A stretch of DNA of 64,000 nt, from the NCBI GenBank assembly GCA_947259975.1, contig CAMYOD010000078.1:1-64000 (forward strand), written 5' to 3'. The notes under the pieces are model-generated. The model saw nothing but the letters and a program-made list of their open reading frames with translations. It did no database searches and was not told where the DNA came from. A program made the position numbers and the translations under genes. This document shows, piece after piece, positions 30,505-40,725 of the stretch. The first letter of the stretch is position 1, and each line of letters starts with the position of its first letter. The DNA comes from an uncultured Gammaproteobacteria bacterium (lineage in GTDB: Bacteria; Pseudomonadota; Gammaproteobacteria; HyVt-429).

Positions 30505-30711
30505 ATGTCCAAAGGTACCGTGAAGTGGTTTAATGCGGCGAAAGGTTATGGGTTTATCTCACCGGTACACGGGGGTGACGATATCTTTGCCCATTACTCA
30601 TCCATTGAGATGGACGGCTACCGGACCCTGAAACGTGGTCAGGAAGTCGAATTCGAGCTCCAGAAGGGCCCCAAAGGATTTCAGGCTGCACACATCCGCA
30701 ACTTCAACTAA
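30505..30711 (+). CDS. Cold-shock domain protein (CspA family)
   Basis: A 68-aa single OB-fold nucleic acid chaperone. RNP1-like KGYGFISP and RNP2-like DIFAHYSSI are both present, with GTVKWFN at the N-terminus. It begins at ATG after GGAGGA. Which of the Csp paralogues it is cannot be told from sequence alone. Its location next to clpS-clpA is conserved in many Gammaproteobacteria and a strong terminator follows. Confidence 0.95.
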   Translation: MSKGTVKWFNAAKGYGFISPVHGGDDIFAHYSSIEMDGYRTLKRGQEVEFELQKGPKGFQAAHIRNFN

Positions 30712-30742
30712 TTCAATAACAATACGTCCACGAACTCAAAGA

Positions 30743-30765
30743 CCCGGCGCAATGCCGGGTTTTTT
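30743..30765 (+). terminator. Rho-independent terminator of csp
   Basis: CCCGGC, a 5-nt loop, GCCGGG and T6 form a classical terminator about 30 nt past the csp stop. Confidence 0.9.
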
Positions 30766-30893
30766 CTGTTTCTCTTCATCCCTGCATTGCTTCCATCGCG
30801 CACCGGCCGCACTAGGCTGAACACTCCGAAACGTCTATCATCTGCGACGTTCCGCTCATAACACCGCATAGATACGTGAAAAGCGCTTAGACC

Positions 30894-31373
30894 ATGCAGT
30901 GGGCACCCCATGTCACCGTCGCGGCGATCGCGAAACGGGAAAGCGCCTTCCTGTTCATCGAAGAAGAATCTGGCGGCCGCGTAGTCCTGAATCAACCGGC
31001 GGGACACCTCGAAGCCAACGAATCGCTGCTGGATGCCGTCAAACGCGAAACCCTGGAAGAAACGGCCTGGCAATTTGTGCCGGAGGCGCTCGTTGGTATC
31101 TACCGTTGGTCGCCCGCATCGCAGTCGGCCACCTATCTTCGTTTCGTCTTTTGCGGTCAGGTTCACGATCATGACCCGAACCGGTCGCTGGACCGTGGTA
31201 TCATACAGGCGCTCTGGTTATCGTACGGAGAAATTCAACAACAGCGTAATCGTCTGCGCGGCCCACAGGTCCTTGCCTGCATCGAAGACTATCGACTTGG
31301 GCGGCGTTTTGCTCTTGATCTGCTGCAGGACCTGGGCGGTTTCGAATTGTTAGATCACGCGACAAAGACATGA
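30894..31373 (+). CDS. nudJ: Nudix hydrolase NudJ (phosphatase)
   Basis: A 159-aa Nudix enzyme. The Nudix box runs GHLEANESLLDAVKRETLEE and then TA, with Ala where Gly is usual. NudJ-type enzymes hydrolyse thiamine and nucleoside diphosphates and triphosphates. It begins at ATG. The next gene overlaps its stop (ATGA), and mnmA follows, a neighbourhood conserved in Gammaproteobacteria. Confidence 0.9.
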   Translation: MQWAPHVTVAAIAKRESAFLFIEEESGGRVVLNQPAGHLEANESLLDAVKRETLEETAWQFVPEALVGIYRWSPASQSATYLRFVFCGQVHDHDPNRSLDRGIIQALWLSYGEIQQQRNRLRGPQVLACIEDYRLGRRFALDLLQDLGGFELLDHATKT

Positions 31374-31954
31374 GACGGCTTCGTATTCTGGTATGGGTTC
31401 TTGGTGCCTGTGCGACCAGCGCTGTCGCAGAGTCTCTCTCCCTCGCCGCCCTGCCGATATGTTACGACTTCGGTTGCAACACGCGCCAGATGATTGCACT
31501 TTCCGACAGCGAGTGGCGTGGCGTGGCCGGCTGGTTCGAACCGGCGCCGACCAACGCGGCTATGGAGCGGGAGCGTATCCGCAAGGCCGTGGGTTGGCTC
31601 GAGGTCCTGGCCGGCCGCCACACGCCGACGCATAACGATAAGGGGCGCAATGACCTGCTGCCGTCCGAGGCGCCGGGTCAGCTCGACTGCATCGACGAAT
31701 CCATCAACACCACAGCCTATCTTCGGCTGCTCGAAAAGGAGGGCTTGTTGCGCTGGCATCGGGTGTTGGACCGCGCCTACCGACGCGCAATACTGGATCA
31801 GCACTGGGCCGGACAGATCGAAGAAGTCGGCAGTGGTCAGCGTTATGTCGTTGACTCCTGGTTTGCGGACAACGGCGCCCTGCCCTTCGTGCAGCCACTC
31901 GATGAGTGGCGCAAGATCCGCTATTTTGGCACCTCGTTCGACTCGACCTTCTGA
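31370..31954 (+). CDS. Exported hypothetical protein between nudJ and mnmA
   Basis: A 194-aa protein with a signal peptide ([19 protein letters not shown]). I do not recognise a domain. The mature part holds two Cys (CYDFGCN), an acidic/His-rich middle ([14 protein letters not shown]) and a conserved-looking [28 protein letters not shown]. Its start overlaps the nudJ stop, so it is translated with nudJ. It could be a periplasmic enzyme of unknown activity. Confidence 0.8.
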   Translation: MRRLRILVWVLGACATSAVAESLSLAALPICYDFGCNTRQMIALSDSEWRGVAGWFEPAPTNAAMERERIRKAVGWLEVLAGRHTPTHNDKGRNDLLPSEAPGQLDCIDESINTTAYLRLLEKEGLLRWHRVLDRAYRRAILDQHWAGQIEEVGSGQRYVVDSWFADNGALPFVQPLDEWRKIRYFGTSFDSTF

Positions 31955-31995
31955 TACCACCGGCCTGGGTCTCGCCATCCAGTGCGCAATATCCC

Positions 31996-33132
31996 ATGAC
32001 TGATTCCGGTACATCCAAAGTAGTGATTGGATTGTCCGGCGGTGTCGATTCCGCCGTCGCCGCCCTGCTGCTTCTCGAACAAGGCTTTGATGTAACCGGC
32101 GTGTTCATGAAGAACTGGGAAGACGATGATGATGCGGAGTATTGTGCCGCTGCGCGAGATCTCGAGGATGCGCAGGCCGTATGCGATGTCCTCGGTATCT
32201 CGCTGCGCACGGTAAATTTCTCGGCCGACTACTGGAACCGGGTATTCAAATACTTCCTCGCCGAGTATGAGAGCGGCAGAACACCGAACCCCGATGTGTT
32301 GTGCAATACGGAGATCAAATTCAAGTCCTTTCTGTCTCTCGCACTCGACCTTGGTGCGGAGTATATCGCGACGGGACATTACGCGCGTGTTGCATGTAAT
32401 GAACAACGTTGCCGATTGCTGACCGGTATGGACGAAGACAAGGATCAAACCTATTTCCTGCATGGACTCGCGCAGGATGCCCTGCGGCGCACCCTCTTCC
32501 CGCTCGGCGAACTGACGAAGCCGGATGTACGACAACGGGCGCAACAGGCCGGACTGCCTGTGTTTGGCAAGAAAGACAGCACGGGAATATGCTTTATCGG
32601 CGAACGTAAGTTCAATGATTTTCTCGGCCGCTACCTGCAGGGACAAGCCGGCGACATCATATCGGCAGATGGCAGTCACGTTGGGACGCATCAGGGCCTA
32701 ATGTTTTACACCATCGGCCAGCGCCATGGTCTGGGGATCGGTGGCCCGGGGGAACCCTGGTACGTGGTGGACAAAGATGTTTCCGCCAATATCCTGGTTG
32801 TCGCGCAGGGTGCGCAACATCCCCGGCTGTATCACCGCGCGCTTGCCGCCAACGACATGCACTGGATTTCCGGCATCCCCGCGCCGACGGCGGAGAACTA
32901 TATGGCGAAGATTCGTTACCGCCAGCCGGCACAACACTGTCGATTGGACTACACGGCGGATGGGCGGGTGCACGTCGCGTTTACCGAACCGCAGCGCGCG
33001 ATTACACCCGGTCAGTCGGTGGTGCTCTATCGAGACGATGAATGTCTGGGTGGCGGTATCATTCAAGGCACGATCGGCGCCTGCGAAGCACCGGCGCCGG
33101 ACGCATGCCTGGCGGACGCGGCCGACGGGTAG
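31996..33132 (+). CDS. mnmA: tRNA 2-thiouridylase MnmA
   Basis: ATP-dependent enzyme thiolating U34 of tRNA-Lys, -Glu and -Gln, taking sulfur from the Tus relay. The 378-aa length fits. The PP-loop [15 protein letters not shown], the catalytic cysteine in [12 protein letters not shown] and the second cysteine in STGICFIGE are present. The ATG at 31996 is chosen; an earlier in-frame start runs into the upstream gene. purB follows after 176 nt, and hflD, often between them, is missing. Confidence 0.96.
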   Translation: MTDSGTSKVVIGLSGGVDSAVAALLLLEQGFDVTGVFMKNWEDDDDAEYCAAARDLEDAQAVCDVLGISLRTVNFSADYWNRVFKYFLAEYESGRTPNPDVLCNTEIKFKSFLSLALDLGAEYIATGHYARVACNEQRCRLLTGMDEDKDQTYFLHGLAQDALRRTLFPLGELTKPDVRQRAQQAGLPVFGKKDSTGICFIGERKFNDFLGRYLQGQAGDIISADGSHVGTHQGLMFYTIGQRHGLGIGGPGEPWYVVDKDVSANILVVAQGAQHPRLYHRALAANDMHWISGIPAPTAENYMAKIRYRQPAQHCRLDYTADGRVHVAFTEPQRAITPGQSVVLYRDDECLGGGIIQGTIGACEAPAPDACLADAADG

Positions 33133-33281
33133 TGCGTAATGCGCACACGCGTCGACACAGGTCACCCTGCCATGGGGCCGCTTGCGCCGCAAAATTCGCC
33201 GTTGAGTGTGTGAAATCGGCTACAATTGGCGCCCGGTGAGCGGACTGCGAGCTACCGAAGCCCTATTTCCGATATGCATAA

Positions 33282-34736
<1,455 letters not shown>

Positions 34737-34811
34737 CTAACCTCCTTGTTGCTGCCGCCGGCCGCGGCCTTGTTGCGCGTCGCCGGCTTTTTCGCCGCCG
34801 TGCCGGACCCC

Positions 34812-35258
34812 TTATTTAGGCGGGGATTTCTTCTTCGCCGCCACTCGCTTACGCGGTGCCGCCGGGCTCGCCGTGTGGGCGTGGTCAGCGATGTAAATGC
34901 TGAGCTGGCTCAGCAACAGGTAGCCACACACCCCGAGATTCACGAACAGGCTGACGATATTTGTGATCCGCGCCGGCATTATCTCAGTACCGAAAATGAG
35001 ATAGATGGACATCATGCCGATGATCAGCATCGCGACCGCCGCTGCGCGAACGATTTCCTTGGCTGGATGGCGTGCCGCCATAACAAAGGTGATCATCCAG
35101 GCGGCCAGCACCGCGCCGAGCAACTTCGTAGTTGCGCTATCGTATTCGGCCTCGCTGATCAACCAATGGCTGATTTCCGGCTGGAATAACAGGCTGAAGC
35201 CCCAAAACGCATACAGGATCGCGGCGATCAATAGGGCAACCCGCATTCGGGTCGTCAT
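34812..35258 (-). CDS. Small membrane protein with basic tail
   Basis: A 148-aa protein with four predicted membrane helices (ALLIAAILYAFWGFSLLF, LLGAVLAAWMITFVMAA, AAVAMLIIGMMSIYLIF, IVSLFVNLGVCGYLLLS) and a lysine/alanine/proline-rich cytoplasmic tail (APRKRVAAKKKSPPK). No family is recognised. Just past the TAA, the +1 frame encodes a further 25 residues of the same character (including TAAKKPATRNKAAAGG), as if one base had been inserted. See findings. Confidence 0.75.
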   Translation of the reverse strand: MTTRMRVALLIAAILYAFWGFSLLFQPEISHWLISEAEYDSATTKLLGAVLAAWMITFVMAARHPAKEIVRAAAVAMLIIGMMSIYLIFGTEIMPARITNIVSLFVNLGVCGYLLLSQLSIYIADHAHTASPAAPRKRVAAKKKSPPK

Positions 35259-35346
35259 GCAACCTCCTCGGTGGTCGTTTATTCAGTCTCTGCTAAGGTG
35301 ATATTCTAACTGTATCTGCGAACAGTTTCCGGGAGAGCCTGGAGCC

Positions 35347-35859
35347 GTGGCAATTGAACCCACCAGCACACCAAACGAAGCGCCAACAGGCAGGCGGCTC
35401 GAGGGCTACGATGCAGCCGCCGCGGCCATATCGGCCCTCGTGACGGGCGCCCGGCACGAAGTGCTGGTGTTTGCGCCGACCCTGGACCGCAGGTTATTCA
35501 ATACGGCGTCCTTCGTTGATCCCGTCACGCAATTGATCTCCCGCCATGCGCGCAACCACACGCGCCTGCTTGTCGAGGACACGGAATACATGCTGAAGGA
35601 AAACAGGCGTGTGACGGAATTGTGTCGCAAATTCAGTACGCGGGTCAGCATGCGGCGTTTTGGCGAGAGTGAACGTGGCCGCAACGACATGTTTGTAATC
35701 AGCGACCAGGCCGGCTACCTCTACCAGCTCAATCGCGGCCAACCGGTATTTTTCACGCGACGACAAGCGCGGCGCGAGGCGCTGGAATACGCCCAGGACT
35801 TCGCCGCCGCGTGGAACTGCAGCGACCCCGTGCCGGAGCTGCACACCCTGGGACTCTAG
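35347..35859 (+). CDS. Conserved hypothetical protein
   Basis: A 170-aa soluble protein starting at GTG. Its mixed alpha/beta pattern (AISALVTGARHEVLVFAPTLDRRLFN; HTRLLVEDTEYMLKENRRVTELCRKF; DMFVISDQAGYLYQLN) is reminiscent of a phospholipase D-like fold without the HKD motif and of DUF7931-type proteins, but the assignment is uncertain. It stands alone between two minus-strand genes. Confidence 0.7.
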   Translation: MAIEPTSTPNEAPTGRRLEGYDAAAAAISALVTGARHEVLVFAPTLDRRLFNTASFVDPVTQLISRHARNHTRLLVEDTEYMLKENRRVTELCRKFSTRVSMRRFGESERGRNDMFVISDQAGYLYQLNRGQPVFFTRRQARREALEYAQDFAAAWNCSDPVPELHTLGL

Positions 35860-35878
35860 GCTGCAGCCGGCGCCGCAG

Positions 35879-36235
35879 TCAGCCGACAGCGCCGGTTGGG
35901 GCGACCGCGGCGACGCCGCCATCCGTATGCCGCACCAGGCACTGCAGAGCATAAAATGCGTCGCGATCCAGCTGTCGAAACATGGCACCGGCACCGTGCC
36001 TGTTGCTGCGCAACACCAGCGCCGGGACGTTGTATTGACGAATCTGATCGCGTTCGGGGAGCTCGATGACTAGCTCGATGGGGGCATGACGGGGCAGGGC
36101 CACGAGGCCGGTGTCGAGAAAAACACCGTCGAGGCTGATATCCCGGATGCTACAGCGCACAAGGCCGAGCCCGCTGTAAAACAGCGCGACGCCCAGGTGA
36201 ACAGGTTTCCGCTCGCTCCAGCGACGTTCCATCAT
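35879..36235 (-). CDS. PilZ domain protein
   Basis: A 118-aa single-domain PilZ protein. The cyclic-di-GMP motif RxxxR is met by RWSER near the N-terminus and D-x-S-x-x-G by DISLDG about 30 residues later, so binding is likely. No membrane segment or output domain is seen, so it would act by protein contact. A methionine at 36235 is chosen, with other methionines on either side. A GGDEF-EAL protein lies 4.5 kb away. Confidence 0.87.
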   Translation of the reverse strand: MMERRWSERKPVHLGVALFYSGLGLVRCSIRDISLDGVFLDTGLVALPRHAPIELVIELPERDQIRQYNVPALVLRSNRHGAGAMFRQLDRDAFYALQCLVRHTDGGVAAVAPTGAVG

Positions 36236-36449
36236 AGCCTGGTTCCTCCGCATAGGTTGCTAACAGGCTGGCCAACGGAACACTCTCGATACCGGTACTA
36301 CCGAAGATCACGACGCGGGGAAATAATCGAGGTGATAGGTCAAGTATAGCCCCTATTCGCGACCGTACCAGAGTGAAAAATGGACCTTGCATAACAGCTT
36401 GATTCTTTTATTCTTCTATTATCGCTTTCCCTGATTACGGACCTCAGTC

Positions 36450-36911
36450 ATGCGAGAATCGGACCAGCCGGACTCCACCTTCCGCCGCATGTTCCGCGGA
36501 CACTTCCAGGGCGTGATTTCCTGGCAACAACTGGATTCGTTGTGGGACAAGTTACGCACAGACGATGGGCGTGATTGGTTTATCTATGCCGTTGGCGAAG
36601 CGCCGCCGCCGGCGCCGGTAACACATGCCCAGCTCGTGAGTTTCATCGACGAAATCGATGCACTGCTGCGACGGGAACACGACGAAGAGTACTGCGGGAT
36701 CGTGTATGCCGACGAACGGGACGCACCGACGTTTATAAAGATATTCGACCCCAATAATCTGGGTGTGGTGTGCGGCTACAGCGACAACCCACCCCTGCCC
36801 GGCTGGATTCTGTCCCTGATCCAGCCCGAGGATCTCGACGCAACACACGTCCTGCCGGGCAATCGACGCCGCTGGTGGCAGCGCCTCTTCCCGGGCCCGC
36901 ATACCGCTTGA
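36450..36911 (+). CDS. Conserved hypothetical protein
   Basis: A 153-aa soluble acidic protein starting at ATG. It is unknown to me: FRRMFRGHFQGVISWQQLDSLWDKL, then EAPPPAPVTHAQLVSFIDEIDALLR and the final DLDATHVLPGNRRRWWQRLFPG. The regular helix pattern and lack of signal or membrane segments suggest a cytosolic protein. It stands alone, facing the esterase gene. Confidence 0.7.
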   Translation: MRESDQPDSTFRRMFRGHFQGVISWQQLDSLWDKLRTDDGRDWFIYAVGEAPPPAPVTHAQLVSFIDEIDALLRREHDEEYCGIVYADERDAPTFIKIFDPNNLGVVCGYSDNPPLPGWILSLIQPEDLDATHVLPGNRRRWWQRLFPGPHTA

Positions 36912-36940
36912 ATCCGCCCGCCGCGGCTGGCTCCCGCGCC

Positions 36941-37627
36941 CTAGAGTTCGAGGCAGCGACGCAACCATCGTGCAATATCGGCCAATTCCGCGATACTGAC
37001 GGTGTGGGCGATGTCGTAATCGGCAAACTCGACCGGATAGTCTAGCTGTTGCAGGGTATCGCACGTGGTTTTCCCCAGCGCGAAGGGTACGACAGAATCA
37101 CGCCGGCCATGGGCGAGAAAAATCGGCGTTGCGGCGTTGGCAGGCTGTGCCTCCGCCATTAGTTCGTCAATGACAGGCAGGTAACAGGAAAGCGCCAGTA
37201 AACCGGCCAAGGGCTGCGCGTAGCGCAATCCTGAGAACAGGGTCATGGCGCCGCCCTGTGAAAATCCCGCCAACACGATGCGCGTCGAAGCGATACCGCG
37301 TTCAATCTCGCGTCGGATAAGTCCGTGTACGATGGTGTCGGATTCCCGAATTCCGGCGACGTCCTGGGCGCCGCCCTGGGAGATCGAATGAATATCGTAC
37401 CAGGCCCGCATGACATGGCCCTGATTGATGGTCACTGAACGATAAGGCGCATGCGGGAATACGAAGCGGATCGCCGCCACGGCCGGCAGTTCGAGTGCCG
37501 ACACGACAGGCTCGAAATCATGACCATCCGCGCCCAGGCCGTGCAACCAGATTACCGCGGCATCCGGCGCCGACGCCGTGACGACCTCGACGGGTGCCGC
37601 TACGTCCGCGTCACGTTGATGGCTCAT
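36941..37627 (-). CDS. Carboxylesterase / acyl-protein thioesterase-like hydrolase
   Basis: An alpha/beta-hydrolase of about 228 aa. The triad is visible as Ser in LAGFSQGGAM, Asp in HGRRDSVVP and His in DIAHTVSI. The oxyanion loop WLHGLGADGHDF is typical of the carboxylesterase/acyl-protein thioesterase-like family (YpfH/EST type), acting on short esters or thioesters. The ATG at 37627 is chosen. A methyltransferase remnant lies directly upstream. Confidence 0.9.
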   Translation of the reverse strand: MSHQRDADVAAPVEVVTASAPDAAVIWLHGLGADGHDFEPVVSALELPAVAAIRFVFPHAPYRSVTINQGHVMRAWYDIHSISQGGAQDVAGIRESDTIVHGLIRREIERGIASTRIVLAGFSQGGAMTLFSGLRYAQPLAGLLALSCYLPVIDELMAEAQPANAATPIFLAHGRRDSVVPFALGKTTCDTLQQLDYPVEFADYDIAHTVSIAELADIARWLRRCLEL

Positions 37628-37643
37628 GGCATGGCGGTCGTCA

Positions 37644-37913
37644 TCAGGTATCCGCGTCCGCTCCATGTTCGCTGCCAGCATCCCTCATCTGGGCGTCAAA
37701 ATCGACACCCTGGCGCTGCATGTTGTCCGCGAAGGATGCGCGCTGCACGCGAAATGCCTGTTGAGTAAATGTCGCAAACCCGAACCGGCCGCCAGGGCGG
37801 ATGACACGTCGCCACTCACGCAGCACGGCATCATCATGGCCGCTGGCGACCAGCCCGAAGACGGGGACAATATGCTGTGTTCGTTCACTCAGCTTCATGA
37901 GCGGGCTATCGAC
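37644..37913 (-). pseudogene. Remnant of a SAM-dependent methyltransferase
   Basis: The frame encodes the C-terminal half of a Methyltransf_11-type enzyme: VFGLVASGHDDAVLREWRRVIRPGGRFGFATF, where the RVxRPGG motif follows beta-4. The N-terminal SAM-binding loop (DxGxGxG) has no match in the 100 nt upstream, where the frame becomes unlike any protein. It appears to be the broken end of a gene. Confidence 0.6.
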
Positions 37914-38123
37914 GTGGGTTCGACTGATGGCCGGATCGGTGCGGGACTGCGCATGATAGCAGGCGCGTGGCGCATCCCGGCCAGATATTTTTGACTCCAA
38001 AACAAAGCGCTACGCGCCGGCAGCGGTCCCGCCGCGTGTCTGTTATACTCGCGCCTCGATTCGCCCGCCGATTCTTCGCCGCCACGACCCCCGCTAACAG
38101 CACCCGACAACGAGCATCTGGTA

Positions 38124-38510
38124 ATGAGCACAAAGTACACTGATGAACAACGCACGGATTTTGCGCGCGCGATTATGGGAATTTTTCATGACTGGGGCAT
38201 CGAGCCGAAAGATCAGGCCACGTTACTGGGTCTGCCGGCCGAGACCAAGCCCCGCGCGATGACGCGCTTTCGTCAGGGAACGCCTTTGCCGGACGACGAT
38301 CAGATGATGGATCGGGTCGGCAAGTTTCTGGCTATGCAAAACTCGCTGGACACGACCTTTCCACATAATCAATCAATGGCCAACTACTGGGTGACGACCC
38401 CGAACCCCCGCTTCGGTGATCAGACCCCACTTGAGCTCATGCTCAATCAGGGCGCTGACGGCATCGATACGGTGGTGCGGTATCTCGATGCCTCAGAAGA
38501 CTGGTGGTAA
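38124..38510 (+). CDS. Xre/MbcA/ParS-type antitoxin-like protein (DUF2384)
   Basis: A 128-aa protein whose C-terminal part (NPRFGDQTPLELMLNQGADGIDTVVRYLD) matches the toxin-binding DUF2384 domain of Xre/MbcA/ParS antitoxins, where the P-x-x-L-x-x helix follows. The N-terminal half, about 1-75, is helical and compatible with the DNA-binding part. No RES-domain toxin is next to it (neighbours are an esterase, a methyltransferase remnant and a 64-aa zinc-ribbon protein). It may be an orphan regulator. Confidence 0.75.
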   Translation: MSTKYTDEQRTDFARAIMGIFHDWGIEPKDQATLLGLPAETKPRAMTRFRQGTPLPDDDQMMDRVGKFLAMQNSLDTTFPHNQSMANYWVTTPNPRFGDQTPLELMLNQGADGIDTVVRYLDASEDWW

Positions 38511-38596
38511 ACGCAGCGTCACGCTGCACCGCCTGCGCCGTGGCGACGATTAACGAAAACAATGCACGAGCGGTACCGTCATTCTGATGAGTGCTC

Positions 38597-38791
38597 ATGG
38601 GTAAGGTGATCCCATTCAAGCGCCGCCCACCGGCCCCTGCGGACGTGGGACAAGCGCCCTTCAAAGGCTGTTCCCATGATTGGCAGCCGATTGCGGCCTC
38701 CGAAGATGGCGCGCCGGCCAGCCCTAGCAACTCCACCACCTTCCGCTGCGCCGGCTGTGGCGCGCTAAAGACCGTGTGCCGCAAATCCTGA
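38597..38791 (+). CDS. Small zinc-ribbon-like protein
   Basis: A 64-aa protein, ATG at 38597, with a basic Pro-rich start (VIPFKRRPPAPADVG) and four Cys/His positions in GCSHDW and FRCAGCGALKTVCRKS suggesting one zinc knuckle. No known family. Codon use is compatible with the neighbours, and it ends shortly before the msrB stop on the other strand. Confidence 0.5.
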   Translation: MGKVIPFKRRPPAPADVGQAPFKGCSHDWQPIAASEDGAPASPSNSTTFRCAGCGALKTVCRKS

Positions 38792-38813
38792 TCCGTCCCC
38801 ATCGGCGACCGCG

Positions 38814-39212
38814 CTATTTTTTGCGTTTCAGGTCGAGGGCAACGGAATTGATGCAGTAACGTTGATGGGTCGGCGCCGGCCCGTCGTCGAACACGTGCCC
38901 CAGGTGCGCACCGCAGTTCGAGCACAAGACCTCCGTGCGTCGCATGAAAAGACTTCTGTCCTCCTCGGCAGCCACACTCTTGGACTCGACGGGCGCAGAA
39001 AAACTCGGCCAACCCGTGCCGGAATCGAATTTAGTATCCGAAGCAAACAATTTCGCACCACAACATACGCAATGATAAACACCCGCATCCTTGCAGTCGT
39101 GGTATTCACCGGTGAACGCGCGCTCGGTCCCCTTTTGCCGACAAACACGGTATTGCTCGGGGGTAAGCGTCGCGCGCCACTCGGCGTCGGTCTTATCAGC
39201 TTTTCCAGCCAT
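38814..39212 (-). CDS. msrB: Peptide methionine-R-sulfoxide reductase
   Basis: A 132-aa enzyme repairing the R-sulfoxide of methionine. Two structural zinc pairs (CVCCGAKLF and [12 protein letters not shown]) and the catalytic cysteine in RYCINS are present. The ATG at 39212 gives a normal length; an upstream in-frame start at 39341 would add 43 unrelated residues. It is probably cytosolic as no signal is seen. Confidence 0.96.
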   Translation of the reverse strand: MAGKADKTDAEWRATLTPEQYRVCRQKGTERAFTGEYHDCKDAGVYHCVCCGAKLFASDTKFDSGTGWPSFSAPVESKSVAAEEDRSLFMRRTEVLCSNCGAHLGHVFDDGPAPTHQRYCINSVALDLKRKK

Positions 39213-39544
39213 GGTCAGTGCCCACGAAATTCGCACAGAGGTATCGACGATAACCATACGCCAGGCGGTAGATGACTGGCAAGCCAGCCAGGTAATCGGT
39301 AGTCGCCCGGTCCATCTGTCGGAGCTGCGTCGCCTGGACACCCGTCGCGCTTAGTCTCGCGGCCTTTCGCTTCACTATCCCTGCGTCGCGAAAGGCCGGA
39401 TGACGCTTGTCAGGCGTCCAGCCGACACGAAGGATAAACCACGCGACCTGCAGACGATCACGATGGGTGCATACAGACCCGCTTTTGCCTAAACTCTTGA
39501 GAACGCTACCCGGCGGGCCACAACTTTCCGATCGTCCCGGACAA

Positions 39545-40711
39545 ATGAACGAACAGCAATTTTCACATCTGCGCGGGCTGCTGTCGCAGCCGACGGCCCC
39601 CTTCCGCGAACATCATGTCGCCGCTTACGTAACCGAAATCCTGCGCGGCAGCGAAATTCCACACTTTTTCGACCCGATCGGCAATATCGTAATCGGCGCT
39701 GCATCGGCGACGGACTACCACGCACTCGTAGCGAGACGTTCCACCGAACCACTGCGCCTGTTCATTGCGCATATGGACCATCCGGGCTTCCATGGGGTCC
39801 GCTGGCTGGAAAACGGACGCCTGCGAATCAAGTGGCACGGCGGCTCACCGACGAAATATCTGGCCAATGCGCGTGTCTGGCTGGCGACCGAGTCGGGCCG
39901 CTGGGCCGATGGAACACTCACCCGGCCAAGCTTGATCCGCTCGGGCCGCGCCCTGGATACCGCCGAGATTCGCGTCATGGGTGGCACCCGACAGTCGCCG
40001 CGCCCCGGCGCCCGGCGCGTGTTCGGTGGCCTGCGCTTTCGCGCTCCGGTATGGCGCAGCGGCAAACGGCTTTACACCCATGCCGCGGACGATCTCGTCG
40101 GCGTATACGCCATTATCGAAACCGCGTTACGCCATCGTAGCGCCCTGCAGCGCCACAAGCTTCCGTTTCTCGGGCTTCTGACACGGGCCGAGGAAGTCGG
40201 CTTCGTGGGCGCGATCGGACATTTCGAACTGGCATGGCTGCGCGGTCCGCGCCCGGTCGTGTGTGTCAGCCTCGAGGCGTCGCGCACCCTGCCCGGCGCG
40301 GAGATCGGCAAGGGGCCGGTGCTGCGGCTGGGTGATCGGGGCACCGTATTCGACGCCAACCGCATCCGTGTCGCGCAAGCGGCTCTGGAGTCTTCCCTGC
40401 GTGGATCCTATCAGCAGCGCATCATGGATGGCGGTGCCTGCGAGGGCTATGCCGCCACCGCGTACGGCTTGCCCACCATTGGCGTTTCGGTACCGCTGGG
40501 GAATTATCACAACCAGGGCTTCGAGGGTGGCCAGGACTGCACGCGCCCGCAGGGCCCGGCACCGGAATTCGTCAGCCTCGACGATATCGATGGCTTACTG
40601 AAGCTATGCCACAGCCTGCTGCGCAAGAAACTGCCGTGGCGTGACCCGTGGCAACCGACCCGCGTACGACTGCAAAAGAACTTCCGGCGCTACCGCGCGA
40701 AACTCGGTTGA
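39545..40711 (+). CDS. M42-like (M20/M42 clan) metallopeptidase
   Basis: A 388-aa predicted dinuclear metallopeptidase. Ligands and catalytic residues of the M42 family are seen: His in FIAHMDHPG, Asp in HAADDLVG, the Glu pair in TRAEEVGFVGA, Asp/Glu in SLEASR, and a His in NYHNQGFE. These enzymes are cytosolic aminopeptidases, often on long peptides. The ATG at 39545 with a weak site (CGGACAAATG) is chosen; the longer in-frame start at 39407 seems unlikely. Confidence 0.85.
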   Translation: MNEQQFSHLRGLLSQPTAPFREHHVAAYVTEILRGSEIPHFFDPIGNIVIGAASATDYHALVARRSTEPLRLFIAHMDHPGFHGVRWLENGRLRIKWHGGSPTKYLANARVWLATESGRWADGTLTRPSLIRSGRALDTAEIRVMGGTRQSPRPGARRVFGGLRFRAPVWRSGKRLYTHAADDLVGVYAIIETALRHRSALQRHKLPFLGLLTRAEEVGFVGAIGHFELAWLRGPRPVVCVSLEASRTLPGAEIGKGPVLRLGDRGTVFDANRIRVAQAALESSLRGSYQQRIMDGGACEGYAATAYGLPTIGVSVPLGNYHNQGFEGGQDCTRPQGPAPEFVSLDDIDGLLKLCHSLLRKKLPWRDPWQPTRVRLQKNFRRYRAKLG

Positions 40712-40725
40712 GCGTCTAATGCGCG

